Source: Paenibacillus sp. JNUCC32
Lineage (GTDB): Bacteria > Bacillota > Bacilli > Paenibacillales > Paenibacillaceae
Assembly (NCBI RefSeq): GCF_014863545.1
Contig: NZ_CP062260.1
Coordinates: 2,914,001-2,978,000 of the forward strand
DNA: 64,000 bases
Direction of reading: 5' to 3'
The number at the start of each line of letters is the position of its first letter. The stretch's first letter is position 1. Below are positions 41,766 to 52,024 of the stretch, one piece after another. Made by a program: the position numbers and the translations under genes. The notes beneath the pieces were generated by a model. The model was not told where the DNA came from. It was given only the letters and a program-made list of their open reading frames with translations, and searched no databases.

Positions 41766-42947
41766 CTATTTATCGAATGAAACGCTGTTGCCTTTGAACC
41801 ATAATCCCGTGCACGCAAACACAATATACAAGCCGCCGAGCAAAACGAAGATTCCCCCGTTCCACCCGGTTTCCATGATAGCGCCGCCCGCATTCGGCCC
41901 TGCGATACTGCCGGCATTGAAATGGAAGGAAGCCACGACGTTGGCCGCCGGCAGCAGCACCCTGGGAAGGATGTCCGCGGCATAAGCCAGACCGAGGGAG
42001 AAGAAAGAACCGACCAAGCCGCCGGCCACCGTCAGTAATAGTAAGGTTGCCCAGAAATTCGTTCCGGCTACCGGAATCAGCAGGAAACTGCAGCCTCCCA
42101 CGATCCCCGCGATCGTCAGCACCCGCTTGCGTCCGAATTTATCGCTCCAGATGCCGAGGGGAAGCTGCAGCAGGAGTCCGCCGATGCCGACAAAGGGCAG
42201 CAATGTCGAAATTTCGCCTAAAGTGAACCCGCTTCTTAACCCATAGACCGGGAAATTGCTGTTAATCCCCGCTTCCATGTATCCGTATAAAAATGCGGGA
42301 ATCAAGGCAAACCAGGCCAGCCGGTAGCTCTTGAGATAGCGGCCGGCCGGCTGCTGCTCTCCTTGCTCGCTTTTTTCCGGCTTCAAATTCGGAAGTTTGA
42401 ACAGAACGACCAGCAGAATGAACAAGAACAGCACAGCCAGAATCAGAAACGGTACCGCTTCGCCGTATTTCAGAAGAGGAATGCCGAGCGGCCCTATACT
42501 AAATCCCAGACCGTAGGACATGCCGTAAAAGGAAATGCTCCGCCCCCGGTTCTTCACGGTTGACATCATCAGCACCCACAGCTGGGCGGCATAATGCAGC
42601 GCGCTATCGCCGATGCCCACTAGCACCCGCAGCACAAACCAGACGGCTACGCTCGGAATCAACGGGAAAGCGACCAGCGACAGCATCACCAGCACGAGAC
42701 CCGATACGATCAGTTTTTTGAAACCGACCCAGCCGAGAAGCCGTTCCGCAACCAGCGTCATGGCAAATGAGCCTACATATAAAGCAGCCGCGTTCAATCC
42801 GTTCATGGAGGATGAGATGCCCATCCGTTCCAAAAAAATAGCCAGCACCGGCAATAGCAGTCCCTGGCTTAAACCAGCCGCAACCACGACGGCAATTAAA
42901 ATAAAATAATGAGTTCTCCCTTGACGGGGGGTAACAGCTTCTGTCAC
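41766..42947 (-). CDS. MFS transporter
   Basis: 393 residues with 12 predicted membrane helices. The conserved loop between TM2 and TM3 (ERLLGWVGFKKLIVSGLVL) and its repeat (SDKFGRKRVLTIAGIVG) between TM8 and TM9 are characteristic. A drug or metabolite exporter is likely; the substrate is unknown. It is divergent from an ArsR-like regulator with overlapping promoters, the usual layout for a regulated efflux pump. Confidence 0.88.
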   Translation of the reverse strand: MTEAVTPRQGRTHYFILIAVVVAAGLSQGLLLPVLAIFLERMGISSSMNGLNAAALYVGSFAMTLVAERLLGWVGFKKLIVSGLVLVMLSLVAFPLIPSVAVWFVLRVLVGIGDSALHYAAQLWVLMMSTVKNRGRSISFYGMSYGLGFSIGPLGIPLLKYGEAVPFLILAVLFLFILLVVLFKLPNLKPEKSEQGEQQPAGRYLKSYRLAWFALIPAFLYGYMEAGINSNFPVYGLRSGFTLGEISTLLPFVGIGGLLLQLPLGIWSDKFGRKRVLTIAGIVGGCSFLLIPVAGTNFWATLLLLTVAGGLVGSFFSLGLAYAADILPRVLLPAANVVASFHFNAGSIAGPNAGGAIMETGWNGGIFVLLGGLYIVFACTGLWFKGNSVSFDK

Positions 42948-43004
42948 TGAAATATAGTCCTCCTCTAATATGAAAAAACGATGAATTTAAACAGCCAAAT
43001 GAAC

Positions 43005-43033
43005 ATTATAGTGGACAAGCCCAATCGATACAA
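43005..43033 (-). promoter_or_regulatory. Sigma-A promoter of the MFS gene
   Basis: On the minus strand TTGTAT, 17 bp, TATAAT. It overlaps the promoter of the divergent regulator almost fully. Confidence 0.65.
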
Positions 43034-43041
43034 GCCATAAT
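43012..43041 (+). promoter_or_regulatory. Sigma-A promoter of the ArsR-like regulator
   Basis: TGGACA, 18 bp, CATAAT on the plus strand, embedded in the MFS promoter. RNA polymerase cannot occupy both at once. Confidence 0.5.
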
Positions 43042-43076
43042 AATAACAATGCCATCAATTGGGAGGGTATCCGTAC

Positions 43077-43994
43077 ATGAAATATAAAGTTAGTATCGAT
43101 GTATCCATGGTTTATGAGCTGCTGGGCAGCTTCATGATATATGCAACAAGGAAATGGACCGATAACCTGGATATTGGAAAACAGCTGATAACGGAGATGG
43201 ATGAGCGTTTGCCGCAGCATGTACGTGTCCAGTTCAGTGGAGCCCGCTCATGGCCGCTCGCGGATTACGATGTCTTATACGCCCTGATCATGCTTCGAGG
43301 AGAGCACCTTGAAATCCCTGATTTTCTGGGCTGGATCGAATCTTCCCCGGTGGAAGAGCTTCATGGCCTGCTTCAGCCTCACTTGCCGTCCCTCACGCGG
43401 GATGAAACGGCCAGAATTCGAGAAAACTACACACCGTTGATGAAGCTCTGGTATGAGCACTACTTTTCCGAAGTGGAGCCTGAGCTGTACCATCTTCTGG
43501 AGGAAGATGCCGAAGAGAAACGAATGCTGCTTCCGAAAATGGACGACGAAAATCTGATCGAATATGCTTCCAGCGGAGTCATTCTGGATAACGTGCCGCA
43601 AGAAAACGTGGTTTTGTTCCCGGGTACGCATTTTCGTCCGATCAATACCTATTGCTTCTATGATAATGTACTCCTACTGCAGTACCCTATTGATATACCG
43701 GAAGAAGACGAGGATGAGCCGCCCGTCGTTCTCCTGCGCATGACCGAGGCTCTCGCGGATCCGGAACGTCTGCGTCTGCTGAGATATATTGCGGATGAGC
43801 CGAAGGCCGTGTCCGAAATGGCGTCCGAATTGGGACAGCCCTACGAGCAATTGATGCACCACCTGATGATCTTGAGGGCGGCGGGCCTGCTGCGCTCCCA
43901 TCTGAAATCCGAAAATAACGAAAGATTCAGCCTACGGCCGGATGGTGCAGCCGAGCTGCAAATGTTCCTGGAGACTTACATTCGACTTTCCTAG
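43077..43994 (+). CDS. ArsR-like winged-helix regulator with large N-terminal domain
   Basis: About 305 residues. The C-terminal 85 residues hold an ArsR-type helix-turn-helix (ALADPERLRLLRYIADEPKAVSEMASELG, then LMHHLMILRAAGLLRS). The first 215 residues form a mostly helical domain of unknown fold that may bind an effector. The start is the ATG at 43077 with GGGAGGG upstream; an in-frame TTG at 43059 is less likely. It is divergent from the MFS transporter and is probably its regulator. A HAD hydrolase gene follows 16 bp later. Confidence 0.78.
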   Translation: MKYKVSIDVSMVYELLGSFMIYATRKWTDNLDIGKQLITEMDERLPQHVRVQFSGARSWPLADYDVLYALIMLRGEHLEIPDFLGWIESSPVEELHGLLQPHLPSLTRDETARIRENYTPLMKLWYEHYFSEVEPELYHLLEEDAEEKRMLLPKMDDENLIEYASSGVILDNVPQENVVLFPGTHFRPINTYCFYDNVLLLQYPIDIPEEDEDEPPVVLLRMTEALADPERLRLLRYIADEPKAVSEMASELGQPYEQLMHHLMILRAAGLLRSHLKSENNERFSLRPDGAAELQMFLETYIRLS

Positions 43995-44010
43995 TATGAA
44001 GGAGCGTACC

Positions 44011-44748
44011 ATGAGTAAAACATCTCAGCATATTATCTTCGACATGGATGATACATTAATACATTGCAACAAGTATTTCGACCTGATTCTCGGCGATTAT
44101 TTCGAATGGATGACCGAATGGTTTCAGCCTTATGAAGTAACCACCCAAGAAATCCGAGCCAAGCAAATGGAAATCGACGTAGCCGGCATCGACAAGATGG
44201 GATTCGCGAGCGCGAACTTCCCCCAGTCCCTAATCGATACATACCATTTTTTCGGCCGAATTCACGGGAGAGATACCTCGCCTAAGGAAGAGGAGCTTCT
44301 CTACCAGTTGGGGCTCAGCGTATACGAGCAGGAGATTGAAGCCTACCCCGGCATGGTCGAAACGCTGGAGAAGCTTCGAGAGGATGGCCACTGCCTTCAC
44401 CTCTATACCGGGGGCGAAACGAGAATACAGAAGCGAAAAATCGAACAGATGAAGCTGGCGGACTATTTTAAAGACCGGATTTATATCCGCCAGCATAAAA
44501 ACATCACGGCGCTTGAGGAGATTCTCGGCATGGGGTCGTTCGTCCGCTCGAACACGTGGATGATCGGCAACTCGCTCCGCACGGATGTCGTTCCGGCATT
44601 GACGGCAGGCATTAACAGCATCTACATCAAGCAGCAGCGCGAGTGGCAGTATAATCTGGTCGAGCTGAAGCAAGAGCCGCATAATGTGCTCTATACCGTT
44701 TCGGCGTTGACTGAAGTGCCGGAAGTCATTGAAGAGCATTTAACTTAA
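44011..44748 (+). CDS. HAD family hydrolase
   Basis: About 245 residues. Motif I FDMDDTL near residue 10 has both Asp residues. A helical cap follows (about 20-110), then motif II HLYTGG, Lys of motif III near KRKIEQMK and motif IV in WMIGNSLRTDVVPA. The substrate is unknown. AAGGAG lies 6 bp before the ATG. It is likely co-transcribed with the ArsR-like gene, and a terminator follows. Confidence 0.82.
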   Translation: MSKTSQHIIFDMDDTLIHCNKYFDLILGDYFEWMTEWFQPYEVTTQEIRAKQMEIDVAGIDKMGFASANFPQSLIDTYHFFGRIHGRDTSPKEEELLYQLGLSVYEQEIEAYPGMVETLEKLREDGHCLHLYTGGETRIQKRKIEQMKLADYFKDRIYIRQHKNITALEEILGMGSFVRSNTWMIGNSLRTDVVPALTAGINSIYIKQQREWQYNLVELKQEPHNVLYTVSALTEVPEVIEEHLT

Positions 44749-44758
44749 TCGAACGGAC

Positions 44759-44802
44759 AACGAGCCGATCCTGGAGTAATATCCCGGATCGGCTCGTTAT
44801 TT
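44759..44802 (+). terminator. Terminator of the ArsR-like regulator and HAD unit
   Basis: A 13-bp perfect stem (AACGAGCCGATCC / GGATCGGCTCGTT) then ATTTTGG. Confidence 0.75.
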
Positions 44803-44821
44803 TGGCTTAACCCTCGACGTT

Positions 44822-47113
44822 CTACGATTTTACGGCCGCACTGGAGTCCACGGCCTGAACGGCCAGCTGCCCGTTACCGCCCGCAGCAAGGACAAGCCTG
44901 CCCTTATACGTGCTGCCGTCCTCGTTCTTAAAGGATAACACTTGGGTCTTTCCCTGAAGCAGCAAGGATTTCAGCATCGCATGAGAAATTTGTTTTCCGG
45001 CAAATTCCTTCCAGATGACATAGCTGCAGCCGGTTTTGAAATTCGCGCAGCCGTAACCTTTGCGCCCTTCAATAATATGCCCGTCACATCCGGGGCTTGG
45101 GCAGCGCCCCAAGGGAGATCGTACGGACGGCGCTTCATTTGAATCGGCAGGCGCTGATTTCGGAGTGGGCTTGCTCGTGCGCTCATTCTTCGCTTTCGAG
45201 GCTGGGGCCGCTTTAGACGCGCTTCGCTTCCCTCTTCCTTTGGACTTGTCCTCATCTCCGCCGAAAAGCGACGAAGGCGCCGGACGCTGCGAGGATACCT
45301 TGTTTATGATCGAAACGGTGAACTTCTGCACGTTTTGCATGAATACGTCAGCAGAAGCTTCGCCTTTGGAGATCTGGTGGAGGCGCCGCTCCCATTGGCC
45401 TGTCATCTCGGGCGAAGCCAGCAATTCGACGCCGGCATGCCGGATCAGCTCCACCGCCGTTCTTCCTTTTTGCGTTACGGTGATTTTTTTGCCCTGCATC
45501 GTAATATATCCGACCTTTTTCAACCGCTCGATGGTGGCTGCCCGGGTTGCCGGCGTTCCGAGACCGCTATCCTTCATCGCATCCCGAAGCGCTTCATCCT
45601 CAATGGACTTACCGGCGCTTTCCATGGCCTTCAGCAGCGTGCCTTCCGTATAACTTTTTGGCGGCTGGGTAGCCTTTTCCTTCACTTCGGATTTTTTGCA
45701 TTGCACCGGCTTGTCGGGCGTAAGGTCAAAGGAACGGTCGTTCCATTCCTGATTCTCCTCTTCCTCGTCCTCTTTCCCCTTCTTGGAAGATTTGGATTTC
45801 TTCTTCTCCGTATCCTGGGCAATCAACACCTTCCATCCAAGCGACAAAAGCTCCTTGATTCCCGTCTTGAATGTTTCCCCTTCGACCTCGGTGAGCACCG
45901 TATGCTGCTTGTACATGGCCGGAGGATAAAAATGCGACAGAAACCGGGTGATGACCAGATCGTAGATATGCTGCTCTTCCTTGCTGAGCGTGCCCGGCCG
46001 CTTTAATGTCGGCAGAATGGCATGGTGATCTTCAACCCGCTGCGGATTGCATACCGCTTTGTTGTTGACGTGCACCCGGCTCGGATCCGCTCCTGCGGCC
46101 ATTGATGCATACGAGGTCGATTTGAGCATATGAAGGGCCTTGTGCATGCCTTCGATATTCTGTTCATTCACATAGTTGGAGTTCGTACGCGGATAGGAGA
46201 TCACCTTGTGGCGTTCATATAACGCTTGCGCAAGATCCAGCGTTTTTTTGGCAGAGTAACCGTACTTGGCATTGGCTTCACGCTGAAGCAGGGTCAAATC
46301 ATACAATTTGAACGGGTATTCCTTCGTTTCCTTCACTTCATATTTAGTGATGGTGCCGTTCTTTCCATGGACCTTGGCTGCAATCGTCTCTGCTTTCTCC
46401 TGCGAGGTCAGCCGCTCTCCCTGCCAGGTTCCCGTATACTCCAGCTGATCCTGCTTGAACAAAGCTTTCACGTCGTAGAACGTTTGCGATTCGAAGGCTT
46501 CGATCTCCTTCTGCCGGTCATAGATCAGTGCCAGCACCGGCGTCTGCACCCGGCCAACCGACAGCAACGTCTGATGGCGGGTCGTAAAGGCGCGCGACGC
46601 ATTCATGCCGATCAACCAATCGGCTTCGCTGCGTGCGCGCGCAGCTTGCGTTAAATTCTCGAATTCAACGCCGTCCTTAAGCTCCGCAAAGCCGCGGCCA
46701 ATGCTTTCCGGCGTTAAATCCGAGATCCATAGTCTTTTTACAGGCTGTTTCAGTTTTAATTGTTGTTGGATTAGTGCGAAAATATATTGTCCTTCTCGTC
46801 CCGCATCGCAGGCATTCACGATATGGCTGCAGCGCTTGGCTACCTCTCCAATGACCTTCAGCTGATCCTTGGTTTTCGGATTCGGGATGATTTTGAATTG
46901 CTCCGGAATGATAGGCAGGTCCCGTAAATTCCAGCGTTTGTACTTCGGATCATATGCATCCGGCTCCGCCAGCCCAACCAGATGTCCGATAGCCCAAGTT
47001 ATGATGTATTGCTCACCTTCAAGATATGTACGGTTGTTCTTGGCCCGCGGCTCGATGACCGCAGCGATATTCCGTCCCATATCCGGCTTTTCGGCAATGA
47101 CCAACGTTTTCAA
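44822..47113 (-). CDS. topB: DNA topoisomerase III with C-terminal zinc-ribbon domain
   Basis: 763 residues. The TOPRIM domain begins MKTLVIAEKPDMGR with the acidic triad in NACDAGREGQ. The catalytic Tyr lies in VISYPRTNS near residue 310. SVGRVQTPVL and the decatenation-type core follow. A Lys/Glu-rich insert lies at about 450-470 (KKKSKSSKKGKEDEEEE). The C-terminal 150 residues hold a basic disordered linker and one four-Cys zinc ribbon (CPSPGC ... GYGCANFKTGC) in front of a final beta domain. It relaxes and decatenates DNA. It has its own upstream boundary, the gltD terminator. Confidence 0.93.
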   Translation of the reverse strand: MKTLVIAEKPDMGRNIAAVIEPRAKNNRTYLEGEQYIITWAIGHLVGLAEPDAYDPKYKRWNLRDLPIIPEQFKIIPNPKTKDQLKVIGEVAKRCSHIVNACDAGREGQYIFALIQQQLKLKQPVKRLWISDLTPESIGRGFAELKDGVEFENLTQAARARSEADWLIGMNASRAFTTRHQTLLSVGRVQTPVLALIYDRQKEIEAFESQTFYDVKALFKQDQLEYTGTWQGERLTSQEKAETIAAKVHGKNGTITKYEVKETKEYPFKLYDLTLLQREANAKYGYSAKKTLDLAQALYERHKVISYPRTNSNYVNEQNIEGMHKALHMLKSTSYASMAAGADPSRVHVNNKAVCNPQRVEDHHAILPTLKRPGTLSKEEQHIYDLVITRFLSHFYPPAMYKQHTVLTEVEGETFKTGIKELLSLGWKVLIAQDTEKKKSKSSKKGKEDEEEENQEWNDRSFDLTPDKPVQCKKSEVKEKATQPPKSYTEGTLLKAMESAGKSIEDEALRDAMKDSGLGTPATRAATIERLKKVGYITMQGKKITVTQKGRTAVELIRHAGVELLASPEMTGQWERRLHQISKGEASADVFMQNVQKFTVSIINKVSSQRPAPSSLFGGDEDKSKGRGKRSASKAAPASKAKNERTSKPTPKSAPADSNEAPSVRSPLGRCPSPGCDGHIIEGRKGYGCANFKTGCSYVIWKEFAGKQISHAMLKSLLLQGKTQVLSFKNEDGSTYKGRLVLAAGGNGQLAVQAVDSSAAVKS

Positions 47114-47160
47114 ATGACATTCTCCTCCCCGATGAGCAGCCTGGCGCGGAGGCTAACTCC

Positions 47161-47190
47161 AAAAAGGACTTCGCTCTCGCGAAGTCCCTT
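47161..47190 (-). terminator. Terminator of gltD
   Basis: A 9-bp stem (GGACTTCGC / GCGAAGTCC) with a 4-nt loop and TTTTT on the minus strand. Confidence 0.85.
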
Positions 47191-47228
47191 TAACTACTAT
47201 ATTCATGATAGCATATTTAGGAGAAGGA

Positions 47229-48716
47229 TTAAACCAGTACGGTCGCGCCCATCAGATATTTGTCTACCTCGCGTGCCACCTCGCGGCCTTCATTGATCGC
47301 CCACACGACAAGGCTTTGTCCGCGGCGCATGTCGCCGGCTGCAAATACTTTATCCACATTCGTCGTATATTTGCCATACGGCGCTTTAACATTGGAACGA
47401 CGGTCCGTTTCAAGTCCAAGCTGTTCTACCAGCGTCTGCTCCGGTCCGTCAAAACCGATCGCGATGAACGCCATTTGTGCAGGAAACGCTTTTTCCGTGC
47501 CCGGAATCGGCTGATACACTTTACGGCCGGTTTCATCTACAATGCGCTCGATTTGAACGGTATGAAGCTCTTTCAGGTTCCCTTCATCATCTCCGACGAA
47601 TTTCGTGGTCATGATGGAGAATTCCCGCGGATCGTTGCCAAACAGCGCTTTGGCTTCCTCGTGGGCGTAATCCAGTGTATACACGTTCGGGAATTGCGGC
47701 CAAGGGTTCGCAATCGGATCGCGCTGCAGCGGAGCCTGTTTATGCGTACCGAACTGGGTAACGCTGCTGCAGCCGTGACGCAGCGCTGTCGCCACGCAGT
47801 CGGAGCCGGTGTCGCCGCCGCCGATGACGATAACGTCCTTGTCTTTTGCCGACAAATAGTTGCCGTCTTCAAGACCGGAATCCAGCAGGCTCTTGATCGT
47901 TCCGTTCAGGTAATCCATCGCGTAATGGATGCCCTTGAGATCACTGCCCTCAATGTTGAATTCGCGCGGCTTTGTTGCACCGCCGCAGAGTACGACGGCA
48001 TCATAGTCTTCCATCAGCTGCTTGGCGGGAATATCCTTGCCGATCTCGGTGTTCACGACAAATTCGACGCCTTCCGCCGCGAGCAGATCGACACGGCGCT
48101 GCACGATGCCCTTGTCCAGCTTCATGGACGGTATCCCGTAGGTCAACAAGCCGCCAATGCGGTCCGCACGCTCGTAGACGGTGACGGAATGGCCCGCTTT
48201 GTTCAGCTGTGCTGCTGCCGCCAGTCCTGCCGGACCGGAACCGACAACGGCTACGCGTCTTCCTGTGCGCTTCTCGGGCGGCTCCGGAACGACCCAGCCT
48301 TCTTCAAAGCCTTTGTCGATAATCGCCTGCTCGATGGATTTGATCGTAACCGGCTCCCCGATCAAACCGACGGTACAAGAACCCTCGCAAGGCGCTGGAC
48401 ATACGCGTCCGGTAAACTCAGGGAAATTGTTCGTTTTGTGGAGACGCTCCAGAGCTTCTCTCCACAAGCCCCGATATACAAGATTGTTCCATTCCGGGAT
48501 CAGGTTGTGGATCGGGCAGCCCGATGTGCCGCCGACCATATCGATTCCTGTATGGCAGTATGGCGTACCGCAGTCCATGCAGCGTGCTCCCTGGGTCTGG
48601 AGCTCATCTTCTTCTAAATGTTTATGAAACTCTTCCCAGTCTTTAACTCGTTCAGCCGGGCTCCGGTCTGCCGGAAGCTGGCGCTGATATTCCATAAATC
48701 CTGTTGGTGTAGACAT
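47229..48716 (-). CDS. gltD: Glutamate synthase small subunit (NADPH)
   Basis: 495 residues, standard GltD. The N-terminal 4Fe-4S cysteines lie in CMDCGTPYC and CPAPCEGSC. The FAD site is [15 protein letters not shown] and the NADPH site [11 protein letters not shown]; the C-terminal [16 protein letters not shown] closes the FAD fold. It passes electrons from NADPH to GltB to convert glutamine and 2-oxoglutarate to two glutamates. No gltB lies within the window, unlike the usual gltAB layout. GGGGGTAAAG precedes the ATG. Confidence 0.93.
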   Translation of the reverse strand: MSTPTGFMEYQRQLPADRSPAERVKDWEEFHKHLEEDELQTQGARCMDCGTPYCHTGIDMVGGTSGCPIHNLIPEWNNLVYRGLWREALERLHKTNNFPEFTGRVCPAPCEGSCTVGLIGEPVTIKSIEQAIIDKGFEEGWVVPEPPEKRTGRRVAVVGSGPAGLAAAAQLNKAGHSVTVYERADRIGGLLTYGIPSMKLDKGIVQRRVDLLAAEGVEFVVNTEIGKDIPAKQLMEDYDAVVLCGGATKPREFNIEGSDLKGIHYAMDYLNGTIKSLLDSGLEDGNYLSAKDKDVIVIGGGDTGSDCVATALRHGCSSVTQFGTHKQAPLQRDPIANPWPQFPNVYTLDYAHEEAKALFGNDPREFSIMTTKFVGDDEGNLKELHTVQIERIVDETGRKVYQPIPGTEKAFPAQMAFIAIGFDGPEQTLVEQLGLETDRRSNVKAPYGKYTTNVDKVFAAGDMRRGQSLVVWAINEGREVAREVDKYLMGATVLV

Positions 48717-49057
48717 ACTGCTTTACCCCCATCCGTTCTATCCATGCTGATTACCATGTACAATTTATCATATCATAAATCATCCGACATCTATCGTCAG
48801 ATGAGCCAAGAAACAGGTTTCAGCCTGATTTATTTTTTCTATTTATGCTAAAAAAATTTTTATCAAAGCATGAATCCCCACTACTCGCGGCTATTTAAGC
48901 AGCCATTTGCATAAACATTAGAAATATAGTAGCATTTCGCTTTTCGCCTGTTAAATGGACTATATGCATGATCATTTGTATTATCCTACTATGAAAGCAT
49001 TGTCAACATGGACGGAAGGCGGTAAGTCTATCCCTCCGAATCGTGCCATCGAGCTGT
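48717..49057. other. Intergenic region upstream of gltD
   Basis: AT-rich. Besides the gltD promoter it holds TGAAAGCATTGTCA (48987-49000), one mismatch from a CcpA catabolite-response element. I see no gene. Confidence 0.45.
48772..48800 (-). promoter_or_regulatory. Probable gltD promoter
   Basis: On the minus strand CTGACG, 17 bp, TATGAT, 56 bp before gltD. Confidence 0.5.
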
Positions 49058-49546
49058 TTATTTCCGTTCAAACGTAACGAAACGGTAGGCATACGGATTT
49101 TTTTCATCCGTGATGCCGGGAACTTCTTCGACGATCTTCCATTCTTCCCAGTTCACTTCGGGAAAGTACGTATCCCCTTCAAAACTCTCGTCAATGAACG
49201 TGCAGTACAGACGATCCGCTTTCGGCAGCATCAATTCATAAATCTGCGATCCGCCAATCACCATCAGTTCCTCATTCTTCGAATAGGGTAACGCGTTCTC
49301 GATGTCATGGATCACGATGCCCTGATCCTCCGTCAACGTAAAGCTCTCATCTCTCGTCAGCACGATGTTCTTTCGGTGAGGCAGCGGCTTGCCGCCAAAG
49401 GAATCCCAAGTCTTGCGCCCCATCAGGATCGTTTTATGGAGGGTTTTCTCCTTGAAGAAGGCCATATCCCGCGGCAAGCGCCACGGCATCGTGCCGTTCA
49501 GCCCGATCACCTGATCCTTGCCCATTGCCCATATCATCGATATCAT
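49058..49546 (-). CDS. dfrA: Dihydrofolate reductase
   Basis: About 162 residues, normal DHFR length. Features are IWAMGKDQVIGLNGTMPWRLPRD (substrate loop with active-site Asp), TILMGRKTWDSF, NIVLTRD and VIGGSQIYEL. It regenerates tetrahydrofolate used by ThyA. The ATG at 49546 is chosen because AAGGAGAG lies upstream; the open frame before it is unsupported. It follows thyA by 68 bp in the common thyA-dfrA order. Confidence 0.95.
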   Translation of the reverse strand: MISMIWAMGKDQVIGLNGTMPWRLPRDMAFFKEKTLHKTILMGRKTWDSFGGKPLPHRKNIVLTRDESFTLTEDQGIVIHDIENALPYSKNEELMVIGGSQIYELMLPKADRLYCTFIDESFEGDTYFPEVNWEEWKIVEEVPGITDEKNPYAYRFVTFERK

Positions 49547-49614
49547 TACACCGTCTCTCCTTCCATTGATCTTATGGATGTCACCGCATGGAGCCTCCAT
49601 AACCCAATTTAAAC

Positions 49615-50409
49615 TTATACGGCAACCGTCGCCTTAATGGTCGGATGGTATTGATAACCCTCAAATTCAAAATCCTCGTACGCATAATCAAAAATGCTGT
49701 CCGGCTTGCGCTTGATCACCAGCTTCGGCAGCGCATATGGCTCGCGTTCAAGCTGCGTTCTCACCTGCTCCATATGGTTGGAATAAATATGGACATCGCC
49801 GCCCGACCAGATGAATTCCCCCGGCTCCAGGTCGCACTGCTGGGCAACCATATGGGTTAACAGCGCATAACTGGCAATGTTGAACGGCAGCCCGAGGAAG
49901 CTGTCCACCGAGCGCATGGTAAGCATACAGGAAAGCTTCCCGCCCGCCACGTAGAATTGGAATACAAAATGGCACGGCGGCAGCTTCATGTTATCAATCT
50001 CCGCCACGTTCCAGGCACTGACGATATGTCGTCTGGAATCAGGATTATTCTTAATCGAATCGATGACATTGGCGATCTGATCGATATGGCGTCCATCCGG
50101 CGTTTCCCATGCCCGCCACTGCGAGCCGTAGACAGGGCCCAAATCCCCGTTTTCATCCGCCCATTCGTCCCATATCCGCACGCCGTTCTCTTTTAGGTAC
50201 CGGATATTCGTTTCACCGCTCAAGAACCACAAAAGCTCATGTACGACCGATTTCAGATGAATCCGCTTGGTTGTCATTAGCGGAAACCCTTGGGATAGGT
50301 CAAAACGCAGCTGTCTTCCGAATACGGACAACGTTCCCGTACCCGTCCGGTCTCCCTTCTCTACGCCATGATCCAGTATGTCCTGCAGCAGCTCCAAATA
50401 TTGTTTCAT
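49615..50409 (-). CDS. thyA: Thymidylate synthase
   Basis: 264 residues, the typical length of the shorter ThyA class. The catalytic Cys lies in [12 protein letters not shown]. The phosphate-binding Arg residues are in [13 protein letters not shown] and [10 protein letters not shown], and the folate site includes [13 protein letters not shown] and HIYSNHMEQ. It makes dTMP from dUMP with methylene-tetrahydrofolate, coupling it directly to downstream dfrA. Confidence 0.96.
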   Translation of the reverse strand: MKQYLELLQDILDHGVEKGDRTGTGTLSVFGRQLRFDLSQGFPLMTTKRIHLKSVVHELLWFLSGETNIRYLKENGVRIWDEWADENGDLGPVYGSQWRAWETPDGRHIDQIANVIDSIKNNPDSRRHIVSAWNVAEIDNMKLPPCHFVFQFYVAGGKLSCMLTMRSVDSFLGLPFNIASYALLTHMVAQQCDLEPGEFIWSGGDVHIYSNHMEQVRTQLEREPYALPKLVIKRKPDSIFDYAYEDFEFEGYQYHPTIKATVAV

Positions 50410-50523
50410 CTCATAGTCACCTCACTAAAATCTCATATCCTCAGTCTACCATGTTCACGGAATGATTGGGATGCTTAAAATAACCCTGCCCGGAGAGGGC
50501 GGGTATCCGTTGGCATATCTTCA

Positions 50524-50570
50524 TAAAAAAACAGGAGGCAGAAACCGCCTGCGCGTTCTCTGCCTCCTGG
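50524..50570 (-). terminator. Terminator of the pdh operon
   Basis: CAGGAGGCAGA pairs with TCTGCCTCCTG around a 16-17-nt loop, then seven T on the minus strand. Confidence 0.85.
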
Positions 50571-50605
50571 CTGAATATATAATGACTCGAAAATACGTCT
50601 ACGGA

Positions 50606-52021
50606 TTAACGGGCAATGATGTGGATCGGATGACCCATTACCAATTCCGCCGCTTCCATAACGATCTCGCCCAGCGTCGGATGCGCATGGATGGTCAAAG
50701 CTACATCTTCAAGCGTAGCGCCCATTTCAATAGCAAGGCCGAGCTCGGCAATCAGGTTGGAAGCTTCCAGACCCACGATTTGCGCTCCGAGAATAAGCCC
50801 TGTTCCCTCTTCGGCCACGATTTTCACGAAGCCTTCCGGATGGTTCAAGGATACGGAACGTCCGTTGCCTGCGTAAGGGAATTTGCCAGCTTTTACTTTA
50901 TGGCCTTTTTCCTTCGCTTGAGCTTCGGTGTAACCTACGCTGGAGCATTCAGGATCCGTAAACACAACGGCCGGGATACATTTGTAATCCACGACGGACG
51001 GCATTCCGGAGATCGCTTCAGCAGCCACTTTACCTTCGTAGGAAGCTTTGTGTGCAAGCGCCAGGCCGGACACGATATCCCCGATTGCGAAGATATGCGG
51101 AATGCTGGTGCGTCCTTGATGGTCGACTTTCACGAATCCGCGCTCATCCATATCGAGGCCGATCAGGTCCAGACCAAGCTCTCCGTCCGTGTTCGGACGA
51201 CGGCCAACCGTAACCAGCAGGTAATCAGCTGTTACTTCTTTGGTTTCGCCATTCACGGAGTATTTCACGGTAACTTCTTTATCGTTTTGCTCAGCACTTT
51301 CAGCTTTAGCACCTGTGATAATTTCGATGCCGGTTTTCTTCATGTTCTTGGTAACGAGGCTTGTCATGTCTTTGTCAAAGCCAGCCAGAACGCTGTCCAG
51401 ACCTTCGATGATCGTTACTTTGGAACCGAATTTGGAGTACATTTGACCCAACTCGGCACCGATGTAGCCGCCGCCGATGACAATCATGCTCTTCGGTACT
51501 TCAGGCAGGTTCAATGCTTCGGTGGAAGACAAGATGCGTCCGCCAAACGGGAATGGCTTCAGTTCGATTGGACGGGAACCTGTAGCAATGATGCAGTTCT
51601 TGAAGCGGTAACGCGGAGATTCATGATCATTGAATACACGCGCTTCGTTTTCGTTGATGAACATGCACTCGCCGTTGAAAACTTCCACTTTGTTGCCTTT
51701 CAGCAAACCGGCTACGCCGCCGGTCATTTTTTTGACAACGCCGTTTTTGAATTCCTGCGTTTTCGCGAAATCAACGGTTACGTTCTCCACGGAAATACCG
51801 AATGCATCGGCATGCTTCGCGGATTCGAACTGATGAGCTGCAGCGATCAAAGCCTTGGAAGGAATACAACCACGGTTCAAGCAAACGCCGCCGAGTTCCG
51901 ATTTATCAACGATCAGAACCTTTTGACCCAGTTGGGCGGCACGAATCGCCGCCACGTAACCACCAGGACCAGCACCAATGACTAGAGTATCAATATCTAA
52001 AGAAGCATCTCCAACTACCAT
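50606..52021 (-). CDS. pdhD: Dihydrolipoyl dehydrogenase (E3)
   Basis: 471 residues. FAD motif [19 protein letters not shown]; redox disulfide [16 protein letters not shown] motif [13 protein letters not shown]-terminal active-site His-Glu in [15 protein letters not shown]. It reoxidises lipoyl groups on E2. It is the last gene of the pdh operon, 3 bp after pdhC, and is followed by a strong terminator. Confidence 0.96.
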   Translation of the reverse strand: MVVGDASLDIDTLVIGAGPGGYVAAIRAAQLGQKVLIVDKSELGGVCLNRGCIPSKALIAAAHQFESAKHADAFGISVENVTVDFAKTQEFKNGVVKKMTGGVAGLLKGNKVEVFNGECMFINENEARVFNDHESPRYRFKNCIIATGSRPIELKPFPFGGRILSSTEALNLPEVPKSMIVIGGGYIGAELGQMYSKFGSKVTIIEGLDSVLAGFDKDMTSLVTKNMKKTGIEIITGAKAESAEQNDKEVTVKYSVNGETKEVTADYLLVTVGRRPNTDGELGLDLIGLDMDERGFVKVDHQGRTSIPHIFAIGDIVSGLALAHKASYEGKVAAEAISGMPSVVDYKCIPAVVFTDPECSSVGYTEAQAKEKGHKVKAGKFPYAGNGRSVSLNHPEGFVKIVAEEGTGLILGAQIVGLEASNLIAELGLAIEMGATLEDVALTIHAHPTLGEIVMEAAELVMGHPIHIIAR

Positions 52022-52024
52022 TAG

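Noticed and set aside
47205..48617. 470-codon plus-strand frame opposite gltD
   Set aside because: Antisense shadow of a complete, well-conserved gltD.
48987..49000. TGAAAGCATTGTCA as a CcpA catabolite-response element for gltD
   Set aside because: One mismatch at a core CG position and a location about 270 bp from the gene; kept only as a note.
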